The position numbers were made by a program, and so were the translations under genes. From Pisaster brevispinus (taxonomy: Eukaryota; Echinodermata; Asteroidea; Forcipulatida; Asteriidae), in the NCBI GenBank assembly GCA_023634235.1, contig JAMKCF010000016.1, positions 4,149,001 to 4,213,000 of the forward strand: a stretch of 64,000 nt of DNA, written 5' to 3'. The notes under the pieces were generated by a model. The model saw only the letters and a program-made list of their open reading frames with translations, had not been told where the DNA came from and did no database searches. Of this stretch, positions 23,691 to 35,710 are shown piece after piece (positions within the stretch are counted from its first letter, which is position 1; every line of letters begins with the position of its first letter).

Positions 23691-24663
23691 CGCTGTGCAG
23701 CTAGCTGTAATTACTAGACTAAACTTCCGTTGTTTTTGGTGTAAACAAGCAAGGTCCTGGATGGAAGAGTCAAGGTCCTTAGCAAACTTTTCCCAGTTTG
23801 CCTTCCTCAGGTTGAAACGACGTTGGAAATGTGCTGCTCGTGGAGTAATGACTGCATTGACCTTAAGCCCTATCGGTCGGTGCTGGGAGTGAAGGATAGG
23901 GTCTTAAACAACTTTTTTCGCACTGGTTAGCAATCCTGGTAGATGTAACTATCAGGTCAGGGTTGTAGCCACGTCCCCACCTTGCGCTGTTGAAGGAGGG
24001 AGGAAGCTTAGCACCATGAATGAGGGAAAGCTGATTATCATCTGCCAACATCTCAACTAGTTCACCATTATTGTTAATTTCTCCATATCCCCAGGTAGTG
24101 CTGTGGCTGTTGAAATCACCGATAACCACATTCATCGTGCCGTCAGTAACTCTGCCGGGCAGGTCGAAAGCCTCAATAGGTGGCTTGTAGATTGAGCTTA
24201 TGGTGATTCTCATCAGGTCAATGGAAAGGACTTCGATGTTATTGCTTTCTGATATGGAAGATTCGTCCACAGTAAGACCATTACGGACGAAGGTCGCGCT
24301 TCCATACTGGTCATGTGGTCTCTCTGCGATAATGGTCATTCCGGAGATGTGAGGGCGATCTCGTGAAGGCCCGCGATGAGTCTCCTGGAGGCAGAAAATG
24401 TCACAGTTGGTTTGTATACAAAGGTCAGCCAAAAGTTCTTGTTCGTTGCCTGTAAGATCTTTAATGTTGGATGAGATGATACTCAGGGCCGGTCCTGACA
24501 AGGACCCGTGAGTTCGACTCTGAGCCTCAGCAACAAATTGGTCATCATTGTCGTTGGTAGCCGTGGTGTTTGTAGTAGCAGTTACTTGTAGAACTTGAGT
24601 AGTGTGGTTGAAGGATTCGCAGATTTTCATCTGGCGGGGACCGCGACGTGAACGCTCCTTCAA
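23690..24663 (-). pseudogene. LINE fragment: AP-endonuclease domain and ORF2 linker
   Basis: The open frame 24663-23863 encodes an APE-type endonuclease: IISSNIKDL (Asn), FCLQETH (Glu), YKPP (Tyr) and VIGDFNSHSTTWG (Asp/Asn) in the family order, then NPDL. After a frameshift at about 23870 the next frame gives QHRPI (the catalytic-His motif) and RRFNLRKANWEKFAKDLDSS, the usual linker to the RT. The RT itself is missing beyond 23690, so this is the 5' half of an element of the Jockey/I-like group. It would nick target DNA for target-primed reverse transcription. The endonuclease residues are all visible, but the frameshift inactivates it. N-terminal residues 1-65 show no gag or zinc motif. Confidence 0.8.
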
Positions 24664-25020
24664 TGGCCCTCGTGAAGAAGATTGGAAAGATGTTTCAAAA
24701 GTAGAATATAATGATCCTCACGAATATGCCTCAAGGATGTGTGGTTTTCTGCCGTGATGTGGAACACATTTTTGGACTCCACAAAAAAGCGGACCGAGTT
24801 AATAAATTTCGAGTTATTTCGAGCTTTTTATGTGGACCGTTTTGTTATTCCCTCTTTTCCAACATATTTCCTAAAAAAAAAAAATAAAAAAAAATAAAAA
24901 AACGCTTTTCAACTCGTTTGTAAGTAAAAAGGGCCCCAATTTCAAGGCAACTTGTATTTTTGTGGTCCCCCCATGTCTTAACCACTCGCTCACTGCAGTG
25001 CACACCTGTGTCCGTCTTCT

Positions 25021-25254
25021 ATGTCCATTGAAAGTTGCCTAGTTGAAGAGTCTGTCAACCTTTACTGGCTGGACCCAGTTGCTCGATCCAAGATGTCCTC
25101 GGACGGCCTCTGGGTCGACCATCCAGGTGCATGGGCTGGGGAGGTGATCTCTGCTTCTGCGGGTTATGGCCAGGCATGTTTAGAGCCGTTTTGCCTTGGT
25201 GTTGTCGTCAATGCGGGCAATATGGCCTTTGGAACAAAATGCATTTCAGGGTAA
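25021..25254 (-). pseudogene. LINE ORF2 C-terminal fragment
   Basis: On the minus strand one frame reads GHIARIDDNTKAKRL and, in another frame, RPRGRPRTSWIEQLG. These are typical of the C-terminal tail of LINE ORF2 proteins that end in a GRPRxxW motif. The two pieces are in different frames, so the fragment is broken. It lies upstream of, and on the same strand as, the 23.7-24.7 kb endonuclease fragment, so it must come from a separate insertion. 24664-25020 contains an A-rich tract (about 24878-24902) and no gene. Confidence 0.45.
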
Positions 25255-25598
25255 CTGATTGACCAATCCAGACGTATTACAAATCCTTGCAGGATAATGA
25301 AACCAATTGCACATTTGTCACACGTAAAGTGGCCAATGGTCGAAAGGAAAACGCGCTGCTTGCACTAATAAATGAAACAATTATATAACAAAGAAAGGAA
25401 CAATTATTATTCCAAAGTGACTTTTTATTCTAATCGTTTGCAGGTATCAGTCTACAAATATTACGCTTTTTGGCGAGAGACAATACCCACTTCAAATAAC
25501 ATATAAAATAAAAAGGACCTTGTGGAAAAAACAAAACAACAACAACAACAACAACGAAAAAACAAACCAACAAACGACAACAAGCAAGAAATAAACCC

Positions 25599-26054
25599 TT
25601 GAGAACACACTGCGGATTGGTTGTTTCAAAGTTAGATGTTTTCCCAGTACGAATCTCATTTTATCCACTAGATTGTCGACAGACTTCCTCACTATTGTTC
25701 GGCAAACAGATAAGACCGCAAAGCCCTTGGCAATGTGTACGTCTTCTGACGAGCCTGATTTATTACTCAAGAGCTTGGTCTTTTTACTGCCGTAATATAA
25801 AAGACGACTGGAAAGTCCCTATCCTGGACACTCTGCTGGCTTCCACAGCTGTTGCAATACTTCCCCTCAAAGTTTTCCTCAATACTATTGAACTGCTGGT
25901 GGATATATTGCAGGTTCGAGAACCAACTGAAGAGAAGTTTATCCGCAAGTTATTCGGGAAAAGTTTTAAGAAGGTGTCTAAGTGTGCGCATTCACCAACG
26001 GCAACATTAAAAGGGACTCACTGTCACTCTAAATTGGGTGCTTTTGGGCTATAA
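25599..26054 (+). other. Unclassified 151-codon open frame with cationic C-terminal segment
   Basis: The frame has a hydrophobic, possibly helical stretch (residues about 70-105, LASTAVAILPLKVFLNTIEL) followed by EEKFIRKLFGKSFKKVSK, which is strongly basic and amphipathic. The N-terminal 60 residues look like random sequence. ATATAAAAG occurs inside the frame near 25795. No domain is recognised, no splice sites are assigned, and no second copy is seen in the window. It may be chance in AT-rich DNA. The basic segment is the only reason to record it. A CAA/ACAACA microsatellite precedes it (25530-25556). Confidence 0.2.
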
Positions 26055-27670
26055 AGGCGTTTTTTTATTAAATGAATATGGTTGAAAATATGTTTTGAAA
26101 GTAGAATATATAGATTCATTCAAAATTAATGTCCAATTAATTAACTGTATTGCTTTCCTTATACTTCGTGAATTAACACAATCTACCATTTTGTGGCGTC
26201 AAAACTTTGGTTGTGCATAATGAAGGATAGTGTTAGTTCACAAAGTTAAAGGAAAACCGTAGAATTTCGAGGTGTATTTCTGTGAACCATTATGTTCTAC
26301 ATCTTTCCAACATCTCCGTTTCATAACAGTTGCTTGTTAAAGCCCAAAACGTATCCGAATACAGCGTAGGCTTGTAGTAGAACATAACAATTTTCTTTGA
26401 GTTTTCTCGGAATTAGCACAGACAATACAAACAATTTGTGGCCTGTTCTTTGTTCATTTTGTTTTTCTTTATTTTCAACTAATTAATATGAACATTATTA
26501 AAAAAGAAAAAAAAAGAAAACAATGTCAAAAAAATTGCAGGTACTCCTTGGCATGTAAGCAACACAGTTAGCTAAAGAAATCATTGAGAAAGGGCAGAAC
26601 AAACCCTCTAAACCTATCAAATACGCCGGCCACGAATCTGTGACAGGAAACTGTAGGCATGTTTGGACCAAACAGGTGCATCGTTTACCCAGCACAATTG
26701 TTTACAAGAAGCCCTTATAATAAATCTTATAAACCAAGCACATTATTCAGAACCTACTCCTCTCAAGCATCACGCCTACTACATCTTACTATAAACTTGG
26801 CAAATTGTTTACCTCCTTTTGTCCATCTAGCCATCATGTCTGGAAAGATTAAGGTGATGTTTATAATTGGTCCTCCCCCCCCAAAAAAAAAAAAAAAAAA
26901 AAATAAATAAATAAATAAAATTGTGACCGCGCTTACATTTGAAAGCAATTTAGGTTTTTTTTTAAACAAATTTGGAGCATTACAAATTATTTTGCAGTAT
27001 TTAAAAGTAAGACACTAAAATAAATATAGCTTATCGGTAGATGTTAGGTCCAGTCATCCAGGTCCACTGTTGGTTTTAATAGCCACTGCAGATGAGGTAA
27101 CGCCTGTCGTTAGTAAGTGCCAACCGTTTATCACAGACGCATTTTTGGCCCGTTTTGTCGCAAGCTGGATTTTGTGGAAAGAAAATGGAAGTAAAGAAAG
27201 ATTTTTTATTTTTTTTTGGCATTTGTATAAAAATACAAGTTTGCCCAGGGAATCAAAACGTGTACTAAAGAAGCACATGTTGACTTGTAGGTTTGCAGCG
27301 GTTTGGCAGCATTCATTGTCATTTATTTGTACATAATTTCACTCTTGCAAGTTTAATAATAGTCAATAATTCCAGAACACATACGTCAATTTGTAAAAAG
27401 GAAGGTGAAGACGAGTTGTGCTCGCAGAGCGCTGTGTACAAACCAACGCACATAATTGAGATCTGTTGCAATAGGTCACTACGTGAAAATAATAAGTGAA
27501 TATGCAAATTGTCACACACGCGTTATTACGTAACAAGTTCTTATAAGGTCACTTCGTTGTACGAGCAACGACTTGTGTCATTGTTCATTATTAACCGAAC
27601 ACATTTTCAGAGTTTACGGAAATTGAACCCACAGAAAGACTGCTCCATGGCTATCTATATGTAAGACTTG
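26055..27670. other. No gene recognised
   Basis: AT-rich. A C8-A21-(TAAA)n run at 26875-26920 may be the tail of an old retroposon, but no body is recognised next to it. Short open frames here have no domain signal. Confidence 0.4.
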
Positions 27671-27678
27671 TTACTTAC

Positions 27679-27871
27679 GTTCCATGTCATTACTTGTGAG
27701 TGGGCCCATCTTTCCCTTACCACCCCTGTTCCTGCCCTTGCCTCTCTTCACAAACTTCATTAGGTCATCAAAGGCGTATTCCTCCTCTTCCTCGGCCAGG
27801 AGAAATGTGGACAGAAAGGCCAGTGCCACGATAGCCAGAACAATTTTGAAACCATTTTTAAATTTTGATTG
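27679..27871 (-). CDS. Secreted prepropeptide, copy E (diverged coding exon)
   Basis: A strong acceptor (TTTTTTTCAG before 27871) and donor (GTAAGTAA after 27679) bound a 193-bp exon. The frame aligns codon for codon with copies B and D: signal core KIVLAIVALAFLSTFLLA, acidic EEEEEYAFDDLMKF, one VKR site, then GKGRNRGGKGKMGPL, which is more basic than in the others. The second KR is replaced by TS. The family ATG is AAT here. An ATG one base off would read a different frame, so the exon is either broken by a 1-bp indel or starts in an upstream exon. Signal, propiece and splice sites are preserved despite strong divergence, which favours a gene under selection with an upstream start. No promoter copy was found nearby. 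Confidence 0.55.
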
Positions 27872-27948
27872 CTGAAAAAAATCCAAATAAATCAGTATTA
27901 ATTGTAGAAAATAACAAAGGGAACAGGCATTGTTGCTTTGTTGATAAT

Positions 27949-28038
27949 GTTTTGTTTGTTTGTTTGTTGGAGTGTTTGTTTTGTGTGTTTGTTTGTTTGT
28001 TTGTTTGTTTGTTTGTTTGTTTGTTTGTTTGTTTGTTT
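27949..28038. repeat. GTTT tetranucleotide microsatellite
   Basis: About 90 bp, nearly pure GTTT from 27986, just upstream (minus strand) of the copy E exon. A length-variable site in a putative intron or promoter. Confidence 0.95.
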
Positions 28039-28282
28039 TTTCTTGGGGGCTAACGCTGGCAGCCAATTTGTTAATTGTTCGCTAAGACAGTCTCGAAACC
28101 AATAAAACCCCAATTAAATGAACATTTATTGTATTATGAAGAAAAAAGGAACAGCCATTTTATTCTTATTTTTTCTTTCTTGCTTTGTTGTTTTCGTTGT
28201 AACGTTTCCTGCCAATTTGTAATCTGTACATTATGACAATTCAGAGCCAGTAACTTTCTACACACTACTACAACTTTCACAA

Positions 28283-28497
28283 AACCGCTAGCTTCGATAT
28301 TTTTTCTCTCCCATGCAAATCTTCTCGAGGAGTTGCATATATGCGAGATAAACAGGTCCCAACTGGGCATAGTTGATGTGGTCGGTAATGGTGAGCCTTG
28401 GCAACATTGCTGAAAAAGCTTCTAAAAGGAGAATCCAGTTTCCGTTCATCTGAGCCCTGTAGAAGTCTAGCAGAATCTCCACCATCTCCATGTACTG
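28283..28497 (-). pseudogene. DUF6589-like fragment (transposon-associated family)
   Basis: One minus-strand frame reads MVEILLDFYRAQMNGNWILLLEAFSAMLP, in part, and then DHINYAQLGPVYLAYMQLLE. This matches my recollection of a widespread invertebrate family of mobile-element-linked proteins with a [YD]HxNYARWGPVY motif. The fragment covers about 70 codons and no flanking domain is seen, so it is a remnant. In this copy the usual RW of the motif reads QL. Confidence 0.45.
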
Positions 28498-28750
28498 AGA
28501 ACAGAGTCGAAAGTTTGGATTCCCAGAGTGCTTGTTGTTGAATTCTTTGATAACCTCTTGAACATTGTTACTGCTCAGAAAATCTTACAGCTGGCCAACT
28601 GCTTCGTAAAGTTTTCCTATGTACATGTAATTGCAATCTCTCTTTTTGACTTTTTGAACTTTGTCAACTTCCACATTTTTGTGTTACAACAACTTCGGAC
28701 ATTTACATTGCTTTGTAGGGCAACGTTTACTAATTAAAACACTTGTGGGT

Positions 28751-29195
28751 GGGAGTCTGCCAATGTTGGCAGGTAGATTCTAAATTGTTTTTTTTTCTTC
28801 GCTTGCAAAGCCCCTAGGGACTTGATCATCCAGGAGATACTAGACATGACCATTCCACATAATTTAGATGGGGCGTCAGCTCTCAGAGTTTTTTATTTTG
28901 GTTTATGGGCTGTGAAATTTGTTCCTGGCATACAAATGTACACAACATCTGGTATACCACCATATAAAACGGGAGTCTTCCAGTGTTGGGTGGCAGATAT
29001 TAAGTGTTTCTTGTTTTGTTCACTTGCTAAGCCCCGAGGGACTTGATCGTCCGGGAGATTACAGACAGGACCATTTCACATATCTTAGATTGGGGTCAGT
29101 TCCCAGAGTTGTTTATTTATTTTGTGTTTAATGGGCTGTGAAATTTGTGCCTGGCATACACATGTACACAAATTCTGGTAAACCACTGCACATAA
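28751..29195 (+). repeat. Two tandem 220-bp units
   Basis: GGGAGTCT starts at 28751 and 28971. Both units contain AGGGACTTGATC, GGGCTGTGAAATTTG and a TACACAA run, at about 80 percent similarity. No protein or known repeat family is recognised. Confidence 0.8.
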
Positions 29196-29199
29196 ACAC

Positions 29200-30363
29200 A
29201 GAGCTACCCAGATCTAACCCTCTGATAAGTGGAACAATCTGTTCAGCTGTCTGTTCTCTGTAACAGGCTTCAGGTTGTTGAAGGTCACCACTCACCCCCC
29301 CCCCCGTCCTGTCAGACAAACTGTGATGTGCAAACGTATGTAATTATATAGGTTGGAGAAAAGCAGTGTTCAAACGTAGGTAATGTGTACGTTTGAGATG
29401 ATACTACATGGAGAAACTCCTGCACAACAGCATTTGTAAAAGTTCACGTTGATTTTTTTCTTTTTTATTATTTGCATACATCGTTGTGCAAAGCAAATTG
29501 AATTTTAAAAAAAAATGTCCAAACAATACAAACATGTTTTGTGGAGTAGCAGGCTTCTAAGCTTGACCCACCTCGCCGTTAACAACGGCATGCAGCTGGC
29601 GCGCGCACAAAAAAAAACAAAAACAACAACAATTAAACAGTTTACGTTGATTATGTTTTAATTATTAAACTTCGCTGTACAAAGCAATATGTACTTCCGA
29701 AGTCCATGTCCGAACAATACAATATCGATGTGCAGTGTATCAACATTTAATGTACAAACCTTTGTATGATTTCTAATGTCGAATAGCAAACCAACTTTAC
29801 TGTCATTCTGTTGTAACCGTAGTTCGAATAATTCAGAGCATACTTTTGTCTGATCATTACAAGTTGTGTACCATATCAGCGCTTAGGTTATGAGATTGAA
29901 CATAACACACATTAGCTTATTTTAACTTAACAATTACTGGTACATGCGGTCGGAGTACATAGATCAGCACACCTGAACTAGATTGTGCTGTCAATGTTAC
30001 CAAATTAAACTATACAATCTCAATCCCAATTCACTTGTTTGACATGATTATTTAAATAGCCATCTTGAGACCACCAAAACTTCAAAACGTAGACGTCCAA
30101 TTATCAAACTTGTTTTCAACTATATACTTGTCGATACTCTAGATGTGTTTGTTGGTTTAAAACATCAAACGACGTCACCAAACAATCTAGTGAAAAAACC
30201 AATAGCTCTAATAAGTGTAAATAATAACACACAATTTTTGAAAATAAGTTCAATTTAAGTTTTCCATAGTACACAAATAATTGTTTGTTTTGCATAAAAT
30301 AATGTTTTTACTAAGAGTTATTCTCGAAAGACGCAAATACGATAAAGAAATCAACTGATTGAC
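29200..30363. other. Intergenic, repeat fragments only
   Basis: 29945-30010 holds one copy of the block motif GGTCGGAGTACATA that also occurs at 30735 and 57493. 30060-30190 is a diverged HINE-family fragment (AAACGACGTCACC). A C9 run lies near 29297. No gene is seen. Confidence 0.5.
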
Positions 30364-33300
30364 TTTTTGGCACAGCTCAAACTGCTTTTATTACCAAACA
30401 GACACTGGTCAATGACCAGTTTTGAATAATATGTTACCTGGAAGAGACCAAAACAAGGAGAAGGTTGCCCCCGAAAAATTTACAAGGTACGGATTCCTTG
30501 GCATCTTGCCAAACGCAAGAGGGGGCAGCTTGCCCAGCCTCTATAAAACAATATTACAACACAGCAGTGTGTTTAAACATTCACATGGCATAAGCATACA
30601 ATGCTTAAATTCTTGACATATATACCAAAAGGGGGAAGCTTGCCCAGCCTCTGTACAACACAAAAACAGTAGTGTTTTTAAAACTTCAATATAATGACAC
30701 AAATACCTACAAGGCTTAAATTGATTTTCCCGCGTTCGGAGTACATAAATTAGCCAAACCTGAACGAGAGTGTGCTGTCAGTGTTACCAAACTAAACAAC
30801 ACAGCCTTAACAGTTTTACAGTAACCCCCATTTTATTGTTTGACCCAAGAAAATAATGTCACCGTAAAAGAAACAGCTAAGCAATAAGCCACAAGTATAG
30901 AGGGAACAAATAAATATAACTATAACTTGTGTGGTGGGAACGCACTGCCCGGTTAAGTTTTTAAAACAACACTTTTGCAACCATTAGTATATTAATATAC
31001 AAAGGCCTATGTACATATTTGGAAATGAATCCTCTGCTGGTACATGCAGTTTTAGCACATGAAATAGACCCAGCGGAACTAGAGGGTGATCTAAGTATTG
31101 AGTTATACAAGAAGTAATGAATAACATCAGGAAAACCACTAGGTTTAAGAAGGCATATGGTAAGGGTGGTGATGGGTTTCGAAAATGAAAGTTTTACCGA
31201 ATACGAGTCTTCCTGCCTTTGCGTGAATTTAACCACACTTTTGCTTGATACAGATTCCAACCTAATTGGTTCAAGATCCACATAAGCAATTTAAAAAAAA
31301 GTTAGCCCTGCAGCCCGGGAAAGAGGCAGCTAGCCCTTTTGGCGTATGCCCTCTATCCAGGGGTCAACGTCAATGCTTGTAAGTAAGGTTAAGCCTTGAA
31401 AAGAACATCACGGCTGAGTTGACTTGGGGTCTTTACCGAATAAAGAATTTGATTGTTTATAAACAACTAATGTCCTTGTCATAAAAACTAATCAAAGTAT
31501 TCACAATGTTCTTCTATGATAATTATGTGCAATGTGTCTGAGATTGCCGCACTTGAATAAGCTCCATTATCGAACTAAGGACAGTAAAAACGTTGTTGTA
31601 AAACGTAAAAGTCATTGGATTTCTCTTGCCACAGTTTGTGTCATATTGCTTGCGAGGTACATACAATTGCGGTTCGTTGTGCTACTTTTGCACATTTTTA
31701 AAACTTGATCAGGCCTTTGTGTTACCTATGGTTTTGATGTATATGGAATTTTTTCGTGACCCGAGATTTCAATTGCTAATTATTATGAGGTCACCACCTG
31801 TTACAACGCCCTCTATAAATATGTGTTAATTCACTACCAAAAGGTGAAATCTTTGAACTTCCGGCGACAACTAGCATACTATTATTGTACCCTACAACTG
31901 AAACTTAGTTTGAGAAACATACTGTCATCATCTTGGCGTCATCAGATGTGAAAATATATTAATTCAAAACAATATTGTTTACAAGTTAAATATCCTGAAC
32001 CGCACATCTTAGAGTTAAACTTATTGTGCCGTTTTGTACCTTGCAGCACAAGTAACATTTTGTTTACAAACATAACTCACTTTGACATTTACTTCCGTTA
32101 CAAACAGGAAGCTATAACATAAAATAATAATTCACATCTCCTGAGCCACATTCCGAAAAGTCATATTCTTCGTGTTTTCTTGTAACATTTGACATAGTTA
32201 ACAGTTTATTCCAGAAAATGACCCCAATTTGACCTTTCCTTTCGGTTAAAACAGGAATTTGAATTAAAAAACAATCCCGATGTATATGTCATTAGGAGAA
32301 AATCTTGTGCCATCTTGTAACTCATGGCACAGTTGCATTTTGTTCAAAACCTAACCCCACTTTTAGATTTCCTTCCGGTTGAAACAGGAGGCTCACATTT
32401 AACAAATCACATCTCTAGATTAACATGTCACAAAGTATTAACTAATGTGCCGTCTGCATTGTAGCTTACGACACAATTTAATTTAATTAAATTGTTAGTA
32501 TAAAACATGAACCTACTTTTGCCTTTCCTTCCGGTTCAAACAGGAAGCTCAAAAACTAAAAATCTTACCTCTCTTCAGTGGTTCAAACATTTTAGTACAA
32601 TTAGTAGTTTAGTGTGTAGAACCAATTTGAACAATGATCTTGACATGTAATTGTCAGCTTTTTTTTTTCATCAACTGAAATTCCTTTTTGTTCGTTGTTA
32701 CAGACACTTGGTTGTTTTTGTTGAGATCGTGTATTTAAAATGTTCAATTTGTTTTTGTTTTTCAGGGAGTTACAGTGCAGATGTATTTGCGTGTGCGGAT
32801 AAGACACGTCAACCGGATGACGTTTTAGAGTTTGCTTCCTTCTGTTCGTTTATCTCTTAAGAACAATCCACCTAAAGAGACGCTGTATACCGCAAAGATA
32901 TACATGAGAGTGTTACCATAACCACACAAACCATATTTTGTTTTTAAATGAAACTACGTCACTGCAACGTCATTACGATCTTTGTTGTGACATTCCATTT
33001 CCGTAGCACATATGAAAGTAATTCAAAGCCGTGCATATGTGTTTAGCTCAGTATAACGTCTTTAACGACATTAAAGTATAGTCATACAATTCATTTGTTT
33101 TGAATATTTAAAAACCTGCCAGGGAGTGGGCAATACTACAGTCTGTAGTAGGTTTTTGCCCTTTTCCCCATAATTCCGCCCAGGAAATAAAACAAAATTA
33201 AACTTTTGGGCAGTCCACCATCAAACCATGCGGAAACATATGGCAGGTGTTATTTGCACAGGGTAGAGTTCATTCACCTTGAAAATCTCAATACAAATCC

Positions 33301-34390
33301 TGCGGTCGGGAGGGCTGCCATCTGTTTGTACACATACATCTTGGCAAAGTCTCAAGGGATAGGGTACTTGGTACAACCATCAACCATTCTGTATTGTAGC
33401 TATCAGATAAAGCCAGTGTGAGACTGGTTGACCTTTATCAAGGTAACAGGCACCATGCTAACCCAAACATCCACATGTGTGTCGGGGGGAGGGGTAGTAG
33501 ATTTCGTAAAAACCTTATATAAACTATAGTTAGTGTCCCGCAATACAGTATGCATTCGGAAGTATGCATTAGGCTTGTATTTAGCAAAATAGTTTACCAA
33601 AATAACATTGTAAATGATTTTTGTTTACAATTATTATGACTGACAACATCTACAAGCCCCTTGAAAGGTCTTGGGATTGATAATAATGGGTGTATAGCTT
33701 TATCCCTGGGTGTGGTAAGATTTCACCAAACCTACTACAAACTATAGTAATGGTCTTGTCATACAGTCACATATTACGTAATTCGCATCCTCAAGGGATT
33801 TATGTAGATCTGCCTAGAGTACTCGTCTATCAAAACTTTTGTTTGTAATTTTCATAACTAACAGAGTACGCATTAAGAGGGTTTGGAAGTATTTTAACAA
33901 AATAATGTGAACAATCACTAAACGAAAGTGTCCTGCGCCAATAATCATACTATCCTAAGATCAATGCTTTTACCAAAATGAACTAAGGGCACGTTTTAAT
34001 TACAAATACTGAAAACTGAAAGTGGTATAGATTCTAAAAGTTATCAGCATTGAACATAACACATGTTGTCTTATTTTTGAGTGGTTCGGAATAAAGTTAC
34101 TTTTAAAAGCAAATATAACTATTTGTCTCTACGTATGTTTTTATACTTACAAGTGGTTTAGTGACAGTTATTACCTTCTAAAAACTCCAGGGCCAAAATC
34201 GGTCCGAATTGCAGGTCCCAAGGAGCTAGACCCAGAGACTAGTTTGAACCATTTCTGGGTCGATTTGACGCAATTTAAGGGTCGTACTACCGTTTTAAAT
34301 TCGTCGGGCCTTACGGAATCTGGAATCTGGATAAAATTTTACCCGTGAGTTTGTGTGTGCATGACAGCATAAAAGGTAAAAGCAAGGTAT
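30364..34390 (+). repeat. Segmental block C (inverted copy of block B)
   Basis: Read on the minus strand, the sequence follows 13540-17960 in order: 34390-33880 matches 13540-13960, 33100-32820 matches 14060-14340, 32560-32030 matches 14600-15490, 32030-31490 matches 15560-16090, 31450-30725 matches 16440-17130, and 30720-30364 matches 17200-17960. It lacks the SINE and the peptide exon and has gained the 687-bp family X element. Open frames inside (30961-31281 minus) are shared repeat, not genes. Confidence 0.8.
33111..33797 (+). mobile_element. Family X, 687-bp non-autonomous element (copy 2)
   Basis: Nearly identical to 8583-9273. The surrounding block C sequence continues on both sides (TTGTTTTGAATA on the left, GATCTGCC on the right), while blocks A and B have no insert at this point (9540 and 14060). 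ATTTA at 33106-33110 and 33798-33802 fits a 5-bp target-site duplication. There is no coding sequence. Confidence 0.75.
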
Positions 34391-35128
34391 TTTGAACATT
34401 ATTCTTTTGGCGGGAACTTGTGATACTGTGAAAGGAGACTACTTTTGATAAAAGTCTGCATGTATGCAAACCAACCTGTGCGATTGAACCGAGGATTACT
34501 TTGGAGTCCAGGAGAGAATAATCAAACTGGAGAAGAAGACAATTCGTCTGATTTTTTGTTTTAGTTGTTTACTATGACGTCGGATCAAAAACGAATCTTT
34601 ACGAATCCTTAGTTAGTAACAAATAAAAGCAAAGAAAACTAGTTTTTCGAAAATAAATTAAGGAATGGGTCAGACCCGAGGAGAACTGGAATTTGGGTCA
34701 ATTCAGACCCGAGAATTGCTGACCTGTAAAGTGTAATGTCTAAAATTGTGATACAAACCAAGGAAATGAAAGTGACGTCTTTTAACTGTTTAAATGTCTG
34801 AACATTGCCAATTCAACGAACTTGTCTGAAGCCATGGACAAATCTTCAAAAATAAGCCCCGCTTTAAAACGTACTGTGCAGATAAAAAGAAGAACATTTC
34901 AAGTTTCCCTTTCTTTGCTCTAGGTTTAATTGTTTGTTTCTTATATAAGTAATTCCTTCTTTGTTAAATGCATTGGGACGCACTTTTGGTTTACGGCGCT
35001 GAAAAGGGGTATTTGTTTAATATGTAATTATTATAAACAAGGCTTTCGAAGCTGATAACAGTGACATAAAAAACAGTCTTTGCTTGGAGGAAACTAAATT
35101 GTGTGGGAGGCTAGAGTGTACAAATTTG
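34391..35128. other. No gene recognised
   Basis: AT-rich single-copy-looking sequence, with a short local repeat around GGGTCAGACCCGAGGAG / TTCAGACCCGAG at 34665-34710. Confidence 0.4.
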
Positions 35129-35710
35129 TTTTCTTTGTTACGGTTGCATACAATCTGAGACCCCCATCCCCACCTCCAGAAGTAACACTACTAAATATAT
35201 TTACGAAGAGCAAGTTAAAAAAAGTAACTAATGCGAAGGTATGTTGAGTATAAAGTGCCACCTTTGTACATAAATACAAGGTACATAAATACAATGTACA
35301 TAAAAACTCATGTTGGCGCGCTATGTTACGATTCTTGAAAACAAATATTTACTTTGACCCGAGTATCAATTAATCACTGGAATATTTCTTGGATGTTTAA
35401 AATTGTCTTAACCATTTCTAAAAATGTATTTATGTAGTCGTCGGTACAATGGAACTAGTAAGTGTATGACTAATAAATAAGTCAAGCAACTTCACATTTT
35501 GATAGCCCAACTTCAGAACAATAACATAAACCCACCTGTAAAAAACGTTCTACCTGTTGTTCTGTTTACAAAATCCCAGGGTAAACCTTAGAGAGCATCT
35601 CGAAACACTAGCATAAAAAAGTGTAGGGCAGAATAAACTCCACGCTTACACAGTCGTTGTGTTTCTAGCAAAATTTGCATGCAGTTATTTCCGATAGAGT
35701 AAGTGTAATA
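35129..35710 (+). repeat. Dispersed repeat, counterpart of 4597-5158
   Basis: Parallel to 4597-5158 base for base with small indels. Its left edge is the element-free version of the site that abuts the Helitron-like 3' end at 4596. Confidence 0.75.
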
